Of a stretch of DNA of 64,000 bases, positions 45,617 through 55,658 are shown in pieces. Within the stretch, counting starts at the first letter, position 1; every line of letters begins with the position of its first letter. A program made the translations under genes and the position numbers. The stretch is from assembly GCF_900116205.1 (NCBI RefSeq), contig NZ_FOZS01000002.1, positions 744,001 through 808,000 on the forward strand, given 5' to 3'. The notes beneath the pieces are model-generated. The model did not search any database. It was not told the origin of the DNA and was given only the letters and a program-made list of their open reading frames with translations. This DNA comes from Halostagnicola kamekurae. GTDB lineage: Archaea > Halobacteriota > Halobacteria > Halobacteriales > Natrialbaceae.

Positions 45617-47431
45617 ATGAGCGAACGCGCGACCTCGGTCACGTCACCGACCGACACGGACGAACCAGGGGAACAGCACGCGGACGAATCGACGGCGTCG
45701 GACGCGTCGACGCCAACGGCGGACGGAGAAACCGAGAAAGCGCCCGTCACGACGGGCGCGCAGTCGGTCATCCGGGCCCTCGAGAACGCGGGCGTCGAGT
45801 ACGCATTCGGCGTGCAAGGCGGCGCGATCATGCCCGTCTACGACGCGCTGTACGATTCGGACATCTACCACGTGACGATGGCCCACGAACAGGGGGCCGC
45901 CCACGCGGCCGACGCCTACGGCATCGTCTCGGGCGAACCGGGCATCTGCCTGGCGACCTCGGGGCCGGGGGCGACGAACCTCGTCACGGGGATCGCGGAC
46001 GCCGACATGGATTCGGATCCGATGCTCGCGCTAACCGGACAGGTCGCGCGAGATTTCGTCGGCAACGACGCGTTTCAGGAGACCGATACGACCGGCGTCA
46101 CGACGCCGGTGACCAAGGACAACACGTTCGCGAGCGATCCGGACACGGTCGGCTCGGACGTGAGCGAAGCGTTCGCGCTCGCACGCGAGGGCCGACCGGG
46201 ACCGACACTGGTCGACCTCCCGAAGGACGTCTCGAACGCGGACACCGACTGCGAGCCCGACGAACCGACGGTTCCGGACACCTACGAGGTTCAGGAGCGC
46301 GCCGATCCCGAAATCGTCGAACAGGCCGCGCGACGGATCGAGAACTCGAGCAAACCCGCCCTGCTACTCGGCGGCGGCGTCATCAAGGGCGAGGCCAGCG
46401 AGGCCTGCCGCGAGTTCGCGATCGAACACGAGATCCCGGTCATCACGACGATGCCCGGCATCGGTTCGTTCCCGGAGGATCACGAACTGTCGATGGAGAT
46501 GGCCGGCATGCACGGCACCGGCTACGCCAACATGGCGATCACCCACTGTGACACCTTAATCGGCATCGGAACGCGCTTCGACGACCGCCTGACCGGCGGC
46601 ATCGAGACGTTCGCGCCCGACGCCGAACTGATCCACGTCGACATCGATCCGGCGGAGATCTCGAAGAACATCCATGCAGACTATCCGCTGATCGGCGACG
46701 CCGAGACGGTCGTCACGCAACTGGCCGAGGAGATGGAGTCCTCGCCACAGGCGACGAAGTGGCGGGCCCAGTGTCAGCAGTGGAAGTCCGACTACTCGAT
46801 GGCCTACGACGCTCCCGAAGACAGGCCGATCCAGCCGGAGTTCGTCGTCGAAGCCCTAGACGAGGCGACCAGCGATCGAGCGGTCGTGACCACCGGCGTC
46901 GGCCAACACCAGATGTGGGCCTGCCAGTACTGGACGTTCACCGAGCCGCGCACGTGGGTCTCGAGTCACGGGCTGGGCGCGATGGGCTACGGCCTGCCCT
47001 CGGCGATCGGCGCGCGCATCGCCGCCGACGACGACCAGGAGGTCGTCTGCATCGACGGCGACGGCTCGTTCCTGATGACGCTGCAGGGCCTCTCTGTCGC
47101 GGTTCGGGAGAACCTCGACATCACCGTCGTCGTGCTCAACAACGAGTACATCGGCATGGTTCGACAGTGGCAGGACGCCTTCTTCGAGGGTCGTCACTCC
47201 GCTTCCGAGTACAATTGGATGCCCGAGTTCGACAAACTCGCCGAGGCCTTCGGCGCGAGAGGGTTCCGGATCGACGAGTACGACGAGGTCCCAGACACCA
47301 TCGAGGAGGCGCTTTCCTACGACGGGCCGTCCGTTATCGACGCGCATATCGATCCGCAGGCGAACGTCTACCCGATGGTGCCAAGCGGCGGCGACAACGG
47401 CCAGTTCGCGCTGGCGGAGGACCAGCTATGA
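45617..47431 (+). CDS. ilvB: Acetolactate synthase large subunit
   Basis: A 604-residue ThDP enzyme making acetolactate or acetohydroxybutyrate, the first common step of valine, leucine and isoleucine synthesis. After a 45-residue acidic N-terminus come ALENAGVEYAFGVQGGAIMP, the catalytic Glu in MAHEQGAAHAADAYG, the FAD-linked middle domain, and the ThDP motif GDGSFLMTLQGL ... VVVLNNEYIGMVRQWQ. The ATG at 45617 follows a GGCGGGAGGATT stretch that may act as ribosome-binding site. It overlaps ilvN by four bases. Confidence 0.95.
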   Translation: MSERATSVTSPTDTDEPGEQHADESTASDASTPTADGETEKAPVTTGAQSVIRALENAGVEYAFGVQGGAIMPVYDALYDSDIYHVTMAHEQGAAHAADAYGIVSGEPGICLATSGPGATNLVTGIADADMDSDPMLALTGQVARDFVGNDAFQETDTTGVTTPVTKDNTFASDPDTVGSDVSEAFALAREGRPGPTLVDLPKDVSNADTDCEPDEPTVPDTYEVQERADPEIVEQAARRIENSSKPALLLGGGVIKGEASEACREFAIEHEIPVITTMPGIGSFPEDHELSMEMAGMHGTGYANMAITHCDTLIGIGTRFDDRLTGGIETFAPDAELIHVDIDPAEISKNIHADYPLIGDAETVVTQLAEEMESSPQATKWRAQCQQWKSDYSMAYDAPEDRPIQPEFVVEALDEATSDRAVVTTGVGQHQMWACQYWTFTEPRTWVSSHGLGAMGYGLPSAIGARIAADDDQEVVCIDGDGSFLMTLQGLSVAVRENLDITVVVLNNEYIGMVRQWQDAFFEGRHSASEYNWMPEFDKLAEAFGARGFRIDEYDEVPDTIEEALSYDGPSVIDAHIDPQANVYPMVPSGGDNGQFALAEDQL

Positions 47432-48084
47432 CCGGCGGACTCGACGGCCCGGCCCCCGAGGAACGCCCGACGCCGACGGGACGGCGGACCGCACAGGGGA
47501 TCCGCGTCGATCCCGAAGTGGAGGCCGAACACGAACCGCGCCGAACCGTGATCTCGGCGCTCGTCGAGCACGAACCCGGCGTGCTCTCGGACGTCTCGGG
47601 GCTGTTCTCGAGACGGCAGTTCAACATCGAGAGCCTGACCGTCGGCCCCACCGACGACGAGGACCGAGCGCGGATCACCCTCGTCGTTGAGGAACCCGAC
47701 CCCGGCATCGAACAGATCAAGAAACAACTCCGGAAGCTCGTTCCGGTCGTCTCGGTTCGCGAACTCGAGCCGGACGCGATGCGGCGCGAACTCGCGCTCG
47801 TGAAGGTCAACGCGATGCGTCCCGATCAGGTCGCCGCAGTCGCGGAGATGTACGGCGCCACGACCGTCGACGCCTCGCCCGAGACGGCGACCGTCGAGAT
47901 CACCGGTAGCGATCAGAAGATCGACGCGGCGATCGAGGCGTTCAGCCAGTTCGGGATCCGCGAGATCTCCCGAACCGGAACGACGGCGTTGGCGCGGGGG
48001 ACGACCGATACCGCTCGCGAGACGCCGCCGGAGGAATCGGCACAGCAAACGAACCCGCAACAACCACACGCAGACGATGACTGA
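47428..48084 (+). CDS. ilvN: Acetolactate synthase small (regulatory) subunit
   Basis: A 218-residue regulatory subunit carrying valine feedback control. The ACT domain is [20 protein letters not shown] then [16 protein letters not shown], and the second part ([20 protein letters not shown]) matches the ALS small-subunit C-terminal domain. The extensions at both ends are acidic and probably disordered. The ATG at 47428 overlaps the ilvB stop, and the stop lies eight bases inside ilvC, so the three genes are tightly coupled. Confidence 0.93.
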   Translation: MTGGLDGPAPEERPTPTGRRTAQGIRVDPEVEAEHEPRRTVISALVEHEPGVLSDVSGLFSRRQFNIESLTVGPTDDEDRARITLVVEEPDPGIEQIKKQLRKLVPVVSVRELEPDAMRRELALVKVNAMRPDQVAAVAEMYGATTVDASPETATVEITGSDQKIDAAIEAFSQFGIREISRTGTTALARGTTDTARETPPEESAQQTNPQQPHADDD

Positions 48085-49120
48085 CGAATTCACCACCGAA
48101 ATCCACTACGAAGAAGACGTAGATGAATCGCACCTCGCAAATTCCACCGTCGCCGTACTCGGCTACGGCAGCCAGGGTCACGCCCACGCGCTGAACCTCC
48201 ACGAGAGCGGCGTCGACGTGATCGTCGGCCTTCGCGAGAACTCCTCCTCGAGAGAGCCGGCACGCGCGGAAGGACTCGAGGTCGCGACCGCCGCCGAGGC
48301 GGCGAAGCAGGCCGACATCGTGTCCGTGCTGGTCCCCGATACGGTCCAGCCGGCCGTCTACGAGGAGATCGAACCGCACCTCGAAGAGGGCGACACGCTC
48401 CAGTTCGCTCACGGCTTTAACATCCACTACAACCAGATCCGGCCGCCCGAACACGTCGACGTGACGATGATCGCGCCCAAATCGCCGGGCCACCTGGTGC
48501 GGCGCAACTACGAGCGCGGCGAGGGAACCCCCGGACTGCTCGCGGTCTATCAGGACACGACCGGCGACGCGAAGGAACGCGCGCTCGCGTACGCGAAGGG
48601 GATCGGTTGCGCTCGAGCGGGCGTCGTCGAAACGACGTTCCGCGAAGAGACCGAAACCGACCTCTTCGGCGAGCAGGCCGTCCTCTGTGGCGGGATCGCC
48701 GAGCTGATCAAGGTCGGCTACGAGACGCTCGTCGACGCCGGCTACAGCGAGGAGATGGCCTACTTCGAGTGCATGAACGAGATGAAACTCATCGTCGACC
48801 TGATGTACGAGGGCGGCCTCGGCGCGATGTGGGACTCGGTTTCGGACACCGCCGAGTACGGCGGGCTCACCCGCGGCGACGAGATCATCGACGACAACGT
48901 TCGCGCCAACATGGACGAAGTGCTCGAGCAGGTCCAAAACGGCGAGTTCGCGACCGAGTGGGTCGCGGAGAATCAGGCCAACCGGCCGGTATACACGCAG
49001 CTGAACCAGGCCGAGAAGGACCACGAGATCGAGGAGGTCGGCGAGCGGCTTCGCGCCCTCTTCGCGTGGGAAGGCGAGGGAGAAGACGAGGACGAGAAAA
49101 CGCGCGTTCAGGCGGACTGA
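48077..49120 (+). CDS. ilvC: Ketol-acid reductoisomerase (class I)
   Basis: A 347-residue Mg2+- and NAD(P)H-dependent enzyme that isomerises and reduces acetolactate. The dinucleotide site is [20 protein letters not shown] and the following loop [12 protein letters not shown] suggests NADPH use by its Ser/Arg content. The metal-binding domain has [11 protein letters not shown] and [17 protein letters not shown]. The length is that of short class I enzymes. It overlaps ilvN by eight bases. Confidence 0.95.
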   Translation: MTDEFTTEIHYEEDVDESHLANSTVAVLGYGSQGHAHALNLHESGVDVIVGLRENSSSREPARAEGLEVATAAEAAKQADIVSVLVPDTVQPAVYEEIEPHLEEGDTLQFAHGFNIHYNQIRPPEHVDVTMIAPKSPGHLVRRNYERGEGTPGLLAVYQDTTGDAKERALAYAKGIGCARAGVVETTFREETETDLFGEQAVLCGGIAELIKVGYETLVDAGYSEEMAYFECMNEMKLIVDLMYEGGLGAMWDSVSDTAEYGGLTRGDEIIDDNVRANMDEVLEQVQNGEFATEWVAENQANRPVYTQLNQAEKDHEIEEVGERLRALFAWEGEGEDEDEKTRVQAD

Positions 49121-49158
49121 TCGACGAACGAACACAGCTCGAGAACGAACGAATACAG

Positions 49159-49497
49159 ATGACACGAGAGACAGAACCGACGGCACCCGATACCGGTACG
49201 TCGGCGGAGTCGGCGTCGGGTTCAGGGGAGAGTATGGCTGAAATCAGCCACACCAACCCCTACACCGACGAATCGACTGGACAGCTGTTCAGTCGCGGCC
49301 CCGTCGTCGCTGCCGATGGCGGCGAGGCAGACGCCGTCGAATCGACAGACGACCGACCGGAGCGAGCGGCGACGGACGAGCGGACGATGCGAACCGTCAG
49401 TCACACGCCACCGACCGAAGCGACGGAGACGAACCGAACGAATCGGGTCTTCGAACGGGGGCGCGTACGAACCGACGGGATCGAGGACGACAGATGA
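49159..49497 (+). CDS. Small acidic protein of unknown function between ilvC and leuC
   Basis: A 112-residue protein I do not recognise. It is polar and probably disordered, with Glu/Thr/Ser-rich ends and two motif-like stretches: HTNPYTDESTGQLFSRGPVV and SHTPPTEATETNRTNRVFER. Both contain a SHT(N/P)P-then-F-R pattern, which suggests an internal duplication. Its TGA overlaps the leuC ATG (ATGA 49494-49497), so it is translated with the operon. A role as chaperone, regulator or scaffold of the leu/ilv enzymes is only speculation. Confidence 0.65.
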   Translation: MTRETEPTAPDTGTSAESASGSGESMAEISHTNPYTDESTGQLFSRGPVVAADGGEADAVESTDDRPERAATDERTMRTVSHTPPTEATETNRTNRVFERGRVRTDGIEDDR

Positions 49498-50915
49498 GCG
49501 AGGGAACACTCTACGACAAGGTGTGGGATCGGCACAAAGTTACGACGCTTCCGACCGGGCAGGATCAACTGTTCGTCGGACTGCATCTCATTCACGAGGT
49601 CACCAGTCCGCAGGCGTTCGGCATGCTCGAGGAACGCGACCTCGAGGTCGCCTACCCCGAACTGACTCACGCGACGGTCGATCACATCGTTCCGACAGCC
49701 GATCAGTCTCGGCCCTACGCCGAGGACTCGGCCGAGGAGATGATGTCCGAACTCGAGCAGAACGTCCGCGAGGCGGGCATCGAGTTTTCGGACCCGACGA
49801 CGGGCGATCAGGGGATCGTCCACGTCATCGGGCCGGAGCAGGGACTCACCCAGCCCGGCAAGACCATCGTCTGCGGGGACTCCCATACGAGCACCCACGG
49901 CGCGTTCGGCGCGCTGGCGTTCGGTATCGGGACCTCGCAGATCCGCGACGTCCTCGCGACGGGGACCATCGCGATGGAGAAACAGAAGGTTCGAAAGATC
50001 GAGATCACCGGCGAGCTCGACGACGGCGTGGAGGCCAAAGATGTCATCCTCGAGATCATCAGCCGGCTGGGCACCGAAGGCGGCGTCGGCTACGTCTACG
50101 AGTACGCCGGCGAAGCCATCGAGAGTCTCGGCATGGAAGGTCGGATGTCGATCTGTAACATGTCCATCGAGGGCGGCGCTCGAGCGGGCTACGTAAACCC
50201 CGACGAGACCACCTACGAGTGGCTCGAGGAGACCGACTACTTCCAGGAGAATCCCGAGAAGTTCGAAGAGCTGAAACCCTACTGGGACTCGATCGCGAGC
50301 GACGACGACGCCGAGTACGACGACGTCGTCACCATCGACGGCTCGGAGCTCGAGCCGGTCGTCACCTGGGGGACGACCCCCGGCCAGGGAATCGGCGTTA
50401 CCGATCCGATCCCGGCACCGGAGGACCTCCCCGCAGACAAGGAAGACACCGCGCGACGCGCCCAGGAACACATGCGAGTCGAACCCGGCGAGACGATGGA
50501 AGGCTACGACATCGACGTCGCCTTCCTCGGCTCGTGTACCAACGCCCGACTGCCCGACCTCCGACGCGGTGCCGAGATCGTCGAGGGTCGACAGGTCGAC
50601 GACGACGTTCGCGCGCTCGTCGTCCCCGGCAGTCAGCGCGTCCAGGAAACGGCGGAGAAAGAGGGCCTCAAGGACATCTACGAGGAAGCCGGCTTCGAGT
50701 GGCGAAACGCCGGCTGTTCGATGTGTCTGGGCATGAACGAAGACCAACTCGAGGGTGACGAGGCCTGTGCCTCCTCTTCGAACCGGAACTTCGTCGGCCG
50801 GCAGGGAAGCAAGGACGGGCGCACCGTCCTCATGAACCCGCGGATGGTCGCCGCGGCGGCGATCACCGGCGAGGTCACTGACGTGCGCGAATTGAAGGAG
50901 GTGTCGACCGCATGA
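49494..50915 (+). CDS. leuC: 3-isopropylmalate dehydratase large subunit
   Basis: A 473-residue aconitase-superfamily protein converting 2- to 3-isopropylmalate with LeuD. The three [4Fe-4S] cysteines are in LGSCTNARLPDL and NAGCSMCLGMN. GDSHTSTHGAFGALAFGIGT, the family signature, is intact. An acidic insertion (about residues 250-280) is typical of haloarchaeal proteins. It begins in a four-base overlap with the small gene before it and ends in a four-base overlap with leuD. Confidence 0.95.
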   Translation: MSEGTLYDKVWDRHKVTTLPTGQDQLFVGLHLIHEVTSPQAFGMLEERDLEVAYPELTHATVDHIVPTADQSRPYAEDSAEEMMSELEQNVREAGIEFSDPTTGDQGIVHVIGPEQGLTQPGKTIVCGDSHTSTHGAFGALAFGIGTSQIRDVLATGTIAMEKQKVRKIEITGELDDGVEAKDVILEIISRLGTEGGVGYVYEYAGEAIESLGMEGRMSICNMSIEGGARAGYVNPDETTYEWLEETDYFQENPEKFEELKPYWDSIASDDDAEYDDVVTIDGSELEPVVTWGTTPGQGIGVTDPIPAPEDLPADKEDTARRAQEHMRVEPGETMEGYDIDVAFLGSCTNARLPDLRRGAEIVEGRQVDDDVRALVVPGSQRVQETAEKEGLKDIYEEAGFEWRNAGCSMCLGMNEDQLEGDEACASSSNRNFVGRQGSKDGRTVLMNPRMVAAAAITGEVTDVRELKEVSTA

Positions 50916-51541
50916 GCGACGATGTCGAAATTCCGGAGGTCAAGTACGCCTCCGGATCCGGCGTCCCGATTCAGGGCAACGACATCGACACCGACCAGAT
51001 CATCCCCGCGCGGTTCATGAAGGTCGTCACCTTCGACGGACTGGGCGAGTTCGCGTTCTTCGACCTGCGCTTCGACGAGGACGACAACCAGAAAGATCAC
51101 CCGTTCAACGAGCAGCGCTACCAGGACTCGTCGGTGATGGTCGTAAACAGCAACTTCGGCTGTGGCTCCTCGAGAGAGCACGCGCCCCAGGCGCTGATGC
51201 GCTGGGGGATCGACGCGATCATCGGCGAGAGCTTCGCCGAGATTTTCGCGGGCAACTGTCTGGCGCTCGGCATTCCGACCGTCACCGCGGACACCGAGAC
51301 GATCCAGGAGCTGCAGGCCTGGGTCGACGATAACCCCGACGGAGAGATCGAAGTCGACGTCGAAGCGGAGACGGTAACCTACGGTGACGAGACGATCGAC
51401 GTCACCGTCGACGACGCCCAGCGGAAGGCGCTGGTCGACGGCATCTGGGACACGACGGCGCTGATGAAGTCGAACGCCGGTGAAGTCCAGAAGAAGGCGG
51501 AGGAACTGCCCTACGTCGACGATTCGGCCATCTCGTCGTAG
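50912..51541 (+). CDS. leuD: 3-isopropylmalate dehydratase small subunit
   Basis: A 209-residue swivel-domain subunit that completes the LeuCD active site. GNDIDTDQIIPARFMK and NFGCGSSREHAPQALMRWGI are the family motifs. The C-terminal VNFGDETIDV-like strands are followed by a 20-residue acidic tail. The start overlaps the leuC stop. leuB follows after 158 bp. Confidence 0.94.
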   Translation: MSDDVEIPEVKYASGSGVPIQGNDIDTDQIIPARFMKVVTFDGLGEFAFFDLRFDEDDNQKDHPFNEQRYQDSSVMVVNSNFGCGSSREHAPQALMRWGIDAIIGESFAEIFAGNCLALGIPTVTADTETIQELQAWVDDNPDGEIEVDVEAETVTYGDETIDVTVDDAQRKALVDGIWDTTALMKSNAGEVQKKAEELPYVDDSAISS

Positions 51542-51699
51542 AGCCGGCGTTTCGAGTTCATCGCTGATTTTTCGGCCGCTCGGTTCCGTCTCGAGCGGCG
51601 CCCGCGTCCAGCAGCGACGTGCTCTGGATACCGTCGTCTCGATTCCGCAGCCATCGCGGTATCGACACGCTCATTTCGGTCCTCTCGAGATGGAAAAGC

Positions 51700-52680
51700 A
51701 TGACTCACGAGATCGCTGTCATCCCCGGCGACGGAATTGGCCAGGAAGTAACTCCTGCGGCAGTCGAGGTGCTCGAGGCCCTCGAGATCGACTTCGAATT
51801 CCGCGAGGCGGACGCGGGCGACCGCGTCAAGGAGGTCACGGGCGAAGCGCTGCCCGAGGAAACGTACGAACTCGCGGCCTCGGCGGACGCGACGCTGTTC
51901 GGCGCGGCCGGCGAGACGGCCGCGGACGTAATTCTCCCGCTTCGGGATGCGGTCGACTCGTTCGTGAACATCCGCCCGGCGAAAGCCTACCCCGGAATTG
52001 ACGCCGTGCGCCCGGAGACGGATCTGGTTTTCCTCCGGGAAAACACCGAAGGCGTCTACGCCGGCCACGAGGATCGGCTCTCGGAGGACGTCGCGACGCT
52101 GACGCGGGTCGTCACGCAGTCGGCCTCGAGAGACCTCGGCGAGTTCGCCTGCGAGTACGTTGAAGACGGCGACCACGACGGCTTTACGATCGCCCACAAG
52201 GCGAACGTCATGCGCGAGACCGACGGCGTCTTCCGGGACACGATTCAGTCGGTCGCCGACGAGCATGGCGTCGAGACCGACGAGGTGCTGATGGACGCGT
52301 TCGCGACGAAGGTCTGTCTCGATCCTGAGCAGTTCGACGTCGTCGTCTGTCCGAACCTCGCGGGCGACGTGCTCTCGGATCTGGCCGCGGGGCTAGTCGG
52401 CGGCCTCGGATTGCTCCCCTCGGCCAACGTCGGCCCGGAGCGCGGGCTATTCGAACCCGTTCACGGAACCGCACCGGACATCGCGGGCGAGGGAATCGCG
52501 AACCCGGCCGCGACGATCATCTCAGCCGCAATGTTGCTCGAGTACCTCGGCCACGACGAGGAGGCTGAGAGGGTTCAGAACGCGGTCGAGACGACCCTCG
52601 AGAACGGCCCGCGAACGGCCGACCTCGGCGGCGACGCCTCGACGGAGGACGTGACGGCGGCGATCATCGATACCCTGTAA
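51700..52680 (+). CDS. leuB: 3-isopropylmalate dehydrogenase
   Basis: A 326-residue NAD-dependent beta-decarboxylating dehydrogenase, the last specific leucine step before transamination. Marks are [20 protein letters not shown], the substrate arginine region [12 protein letters not shown], the catalytic Lys in [16 protein letters not shown], and the metal-binding Asp in the DEVLMDAFA and [20 protein letters not shown] segments. The start at 51700 ([10 protein letters not shown]) is the family start. Isocitrate or homoisocitrate use cannot be ruled out, but the operon context favours LeuB. Confidence 0.92.
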   Translation: MTHEIAVIPGDGIGQEVTPAAVEVLEALEIDFEFREADAGDRVKEVTGEALPEETYELAASADATLFGAAGETAADVILPLRDAVDSFVNIRPAKAYPGIDAVRPETDLVFLRENTEGVYAGHEDRLSEDVATLTRVVTQSASRDLGEFACEYVEDGDHDGFTIAHKANVMRETDGVFRDTIQSVADEHGVETDEVLMDAFATKVCLDPEQFDVVVCPNLAGDVLSDLAAGLVGGLGLLPSANVGPERGLFEPVHGTAPDIAGEGIANPAATIISAAMLLEYLGHDEEAERVQNAVETTLENGPRTADLGGDASTEDVTAAIIDTL

Positions 52681-52799
52681 GTCCGCGTCCAGCAGTTTTT
52701 CTTCTAAGTTCCGAGAACTTCTCGAGAAGGTTCGCGCGTGAGGACAGGTTTCGGTTCGCTCGAGGTCCCCCTCACCGAACGGTTCGAGAACGCAGCGAT

Positions 52800-53612
52800 T
52801 CAGACGATATCCAACGCGTCGCGATCCGCACCGGCGAGTTCGACCAGCGCGTCGGCCTCGAGCAGGTGACACTCGCCCGGGATCACGAGGAGGTGAAGCG
52901 GGTCGCCGAACTCGCGAGTCGCGAGCTCGGTCATCGTTCCGGCCTCGACGAGCGGATCGGGGCTTCCCGCTCGAGCCACGGCGACGCCGACGAGGTCGGG
53001 ATACTCTTCGGCGAGCAACTCGGCACCGATATCGGCGGTCATGTACTCGGCTACCGCCTCGTCGGTGTCGACGCGCTCGAGTGCGGCCTCGTTGTCGACT
53101 TTGATGTCCAGGTAGACGACGGTGTGGCTACCCGCTTCGCGGTTCGCGTCGATCGTGTTCGTGACGCTCGCCGGGAGGCCGTCGGCCCCGTGGGCGTAGG
53201 GAAACGGCAGCGTGGTCGCGGTTCCGAAACGATAGTTCTGGAGCCCGGTCAGGGCGCTCGTGGCCGTCTGGGCCGTTACGCCGTGGATAACCCGCGTCTC
53301 GATTCCCCGATCGTGTGCGCGCAGCCGGAGATCGACGTGGGTCGTCGAGATCATCGTATCGCCCGCGGTCAGGAAGGCGACCGATTCGGTTTCGGCGGCC
53401 TCGAGTATCTCCTCGGGGCGTTGCTCGACGCCCGCGCGGTCGCGGACGTCGATCGAGACGTCGTGGTAGTCCTCGAGGTCCTCGACGGTCGCGCCCAGGA
53501 GCGCGCTGGTGTAAAACTCCGCGAAGACGCGGTCGGCGTCCCGAAGCGCCGCCCGCCCCTCGACGGTGATCGAGCGCTCGTCGTAGAGACCGAGACCGAT
53601 GAAGCTGAGCAT
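52800..53612 (-). CDS. dph5: Diphthine synthase
   Basis: A 270-residue SAM-dependent methyltransferase that methylates the diphthamide precursor on the histidine of elongation factor 2. It starts MLSFIGLGLYDERSITVEG, the family opening. FLTAGDTMISTTHVDLRLRA, VIHGVTAQTATSALTGLQNY and FPYAHGADGLPASV follow in the order expected for Dph5. The length matches the family. It is convergent with leuB. Confidence 0.94.
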   Translation of the reverse strand: MLSFIGLGLYDERSITVEGRAALRDADRVFAEFYTSALLGATVEDLEDYHDVSIDVRDRAGVEQRPEEILEAAETESVAFLTAGDTMISTTHVDLRLRAHDRGIETRVIHGVTAQTATSALTGLQNYRFGTATTLPFPYAHGADGLPASVTNTIDANREAGSHTVVYLDIKVDNEAALERVDTDEAVAEYMTADIGAELLAEEYPDLVGVAVARAGSPDPLVEAGTMTELATREFGDPLHLLVIPGECHLLEADALVELAGADRDALDIV

Positions 53613-53758
53613 GATCGGTGTTCTCGCGGCTGAAGGGAGAAGGTTTCGAGTCGCGTGTCCGCCCTCGAAGACTGGTGGCGCTCGCGTTCGACGCAGCGAT
53701 CGGGGTCGAGCAATGAGCGGAACCGAGTAGCGATCGGCGAGTAGTCTCCATCGAGCGG

Positions 53759-54208
53759 TCACAGCGAGATGTGCGACGTCGAGTCCGGACCGCCGTCGTC
53801 GTCGATACCGCCCTCGTGGGCGAACGTCGCGTCGTCGTCGGTGAGAAATATCGTCCCGTCGGAGTGGACCGTGATGTCGACCCCTGGCAGCGTCGTGTCG
53901 GCCGCCTCGCCGTTGTCGCAGTAGCCCGAACAGGAATCGAACAGCGAGCCGTGGCGCGGGCAGATGATCTGTCCGTCTCGCATCGGGACGCCCTGGCCCG
54001 TATCGAAGCGCTGGGCTTCGTGCGTACAGCGGTTGATCCACGCCTCGACGCTGTCGTCAGCCCCAGACTGACCACTTGAGGAGTTCTCCTCGGCGCTGTC
54101 TTCGCAGGGGACGAGGATCACCTCTTCTTTCTCGCCGTGTCGATCCCTAATCGTAAACAGCCACGACCCTTCCTCGTGGACCGTCTCGGCGGTCGTGAGT
54201 CGTTCCAT
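53759..54208 (-). CDS. Rieske [2Fe-2S] domain protein
   Basis: A 149-residue stand-alone Rieske ferredoxin. Cluster ligands are C61-T-H63 and C83-P-R-H86; C93 and C97 follow the second site, close to where a stabilising disulfide can form. No membrane segment is present, so it is soluble. It may deliver electrons to an oxygenase or act in nitrite/sulfite-type redox chemistry; no partner is adjacent. The start at 54208 is preferred to 54286 because the added residues lie over the promoter of the divergent trm5 gene. Confidence 0.85.
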   Translation of the reverse strand: MERLTTAETVHEEGSWLFTIRDRHGEKEEVILVPCEDSAEENSSSGQSGADDSVEAWINRCTHEAQRFDTGQGVPMRDGQIICPRHGSLFDSCSGYCDNGEAADTTLPGVDITVHSDGTIFLTDDDATFAHEGGIDDDGGPDSTSHISL

Positions 54209-54335
54209 ACGGCCGGCTACGACGGCAGCTCCAAAACAGTTCGCGAAGCGGCAGTGTTCGGTTCCAAAAGCGGGTCCGGTCTCCACTCGAGGCGCGAAAC
54301 GTCACCGTTACGGTAGCCCGGAGGCGAGTTGCGGT

Positions 54336-55316
54336 ATGGAAGTGCCGTGTGTCCGCGTGCCCAGCGAGGCGGGTGAGCAGACGCGCCAGACGCTCGCGGA
54401 CGCGGACCTGATCGACGACGAGTACGAGATTTCCGTCGAGGATGGCGTGCTCTATATTCCGGTCACCGAGACTACTGGGGTTCCCGCGGATCTGGACGTC
54501 GTTTCTCGAGCGGTTCCCGAACGGGAGACACAGACGCGACCGGCGGACCTGTTGGGCTTCGAGCCGTCCTACGAACGGCTCGGAACCGCTGCCCTGCTCG
54601 ACGAGGACGACGACGAGCGAGCGAGGGAGATCGCGCGTGCGATCGCCGAATCGGAACTGCCCCTCGAGACGGTTCTCAACAAAGCCTCGAAGGTCAAAGG
54701 CGAGACGCGGACCCGCGACTGGGAGGTTCTCGAGGGCGAGGGGACCGAGACGGTCCACCGCGAGTACGGCGCGACCTTCGAACTCGACCTCGCCGAGGTG
54801 TACTTCTCGCCGCGGCTGGCGACCGAACGCCACCGCGTCGCAGAGCAGGTCTCGTCGGGTGAGCAGGCTTTCGACATGTTCGCCGGCGTCGGCCCCTTCG
54901 TCGTCCCGTTCGCGAAATGCGGTGCAACTTGCGTCGGCGTCGACATCAACGAGACGGCAATCGAGTATCTGCGCGAAAACGCCAGGAAGAACGGCGTCGA
55001 GGATCGTATTACCGGAATTTGCGGGGACGTCCGCGCCGTCGCGCCGGAGTACGAGGACTGGGCCGACCGACTCGTAATGAACCTCCCCCACAGCGCCGAT
55101 GAGTTCCTCGAGTCCGCAGTCCAGGTCGCGGGCGATGAGTGCGTGATCCACTACTACGACATCCAGCACGAAGACGATCCGTTCGGCCCCGGGGAGCGAT
55201 CGGTTCGAGAGGTCGCCGAGCCGGAGTACTCCGTCACTGTCGAACAGCAGCAGGTAGTCCGTTCCTATGCGCCCCACGAACTCAACGTCTGTCTCGACGT
55301 ACGCCTCGAGCGGTGA
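54336..55316 (+). CDS. trm5: tRNA (guanine37-N1)-methyltransferase Trm5
   Basis: A 326-residue class I methyltransferase making m1G37, which protects the reading frame. Domains visible are an N-terminal part (to about 110), a D2 region with LETVLNKASKVKGETRTRDW, and the catalytic domain with DMFAGVGPFVVPFAKCGATC, GVDINETAIEYLRENARKNG and the NLPHSADEFL motif. The length is typical of archaeal Trm5b. The frame opens earlier at 54195, but MEVPCVRVPSEAG is the natural start. It is divergent from the Rieske gene. Confidence 0.92.
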   Translation: MEVPCVRVPSEAGEQTRQTLADADLIDDEYEISVEDGVLYIPVTETTGVPADLDVVSRAVPERETQTRPADLLGFEPSYERLGTAALLDEDDDERAREIARAIAESELPLETVLNKASKVKGETRTRDWEVLEGEGTETVHREYGATFELDLAEVYFSPRLATERHRVAEQVSSGEQAFDMFAGVGPFVVPFAKCGATCVGVDINETAIEYLRENARKNGVEDRITGICGDVRAVAPEYEDWADRLVMNLPHSADEFLESAVQVAGDECVIHYYDIQHEDDPFGPGERSVREVAEPEYSVTVEQQQVVRSYAPHELNVCLDVRLER

Positions 55317-55415
55317 TCCTCCGCGCCGGTGCCGCGCGAATTCACCATCCAACGGGGCGGTCTCGATTCGCAACCCTTATGGCCCGTTTCGAACCTACGT
55401 AGTGATGTCGACCGC

Positions 55416-55489
55416 GCCGGTGTAGCTCAGACTGGCAGAGCGAATCCTTCGTAAGGATTAGGTCGAGGGTTCAAATCCCTCCACCGGCT
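55416..55489 (+). tRNA. tRNA-Thr (anticodon CGU)
   Basis: The 7-bp acceptor GCCGGTG/CACCGGC closes a complete cloverleaf. The D arm is GCTC...GAGC. The anticodon stem AATCC/GGATT has loop TTCGTAA, giving anticodon CGT (reads ACG). The T arm is GAGGG-TTCAAAT-CCCTC. The discriminator base is T at 55489, as usual for archaeal threonine tRNA. No intron is seen and CCA is not encoded. A TATA-like CCCTTATGG lies about 40 bp upstream. Confidence 0.95.
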
Positions 55490-55658
55490 TCCCTTCTGCG
55501 ATACATCCATCCAAGGAGCCACACGAGCCGGGAGAGGGATTTGAAGGAGAGAAGACACAACAATGATTTTGGCTCGCAAATTGGCTTCTGTGGATAGCTG
55601 TCGTTCAGACGTTCGGCCGTCCGAGAAGACCCAACCTCGGTCCGGGTGAGGGCGCTTC

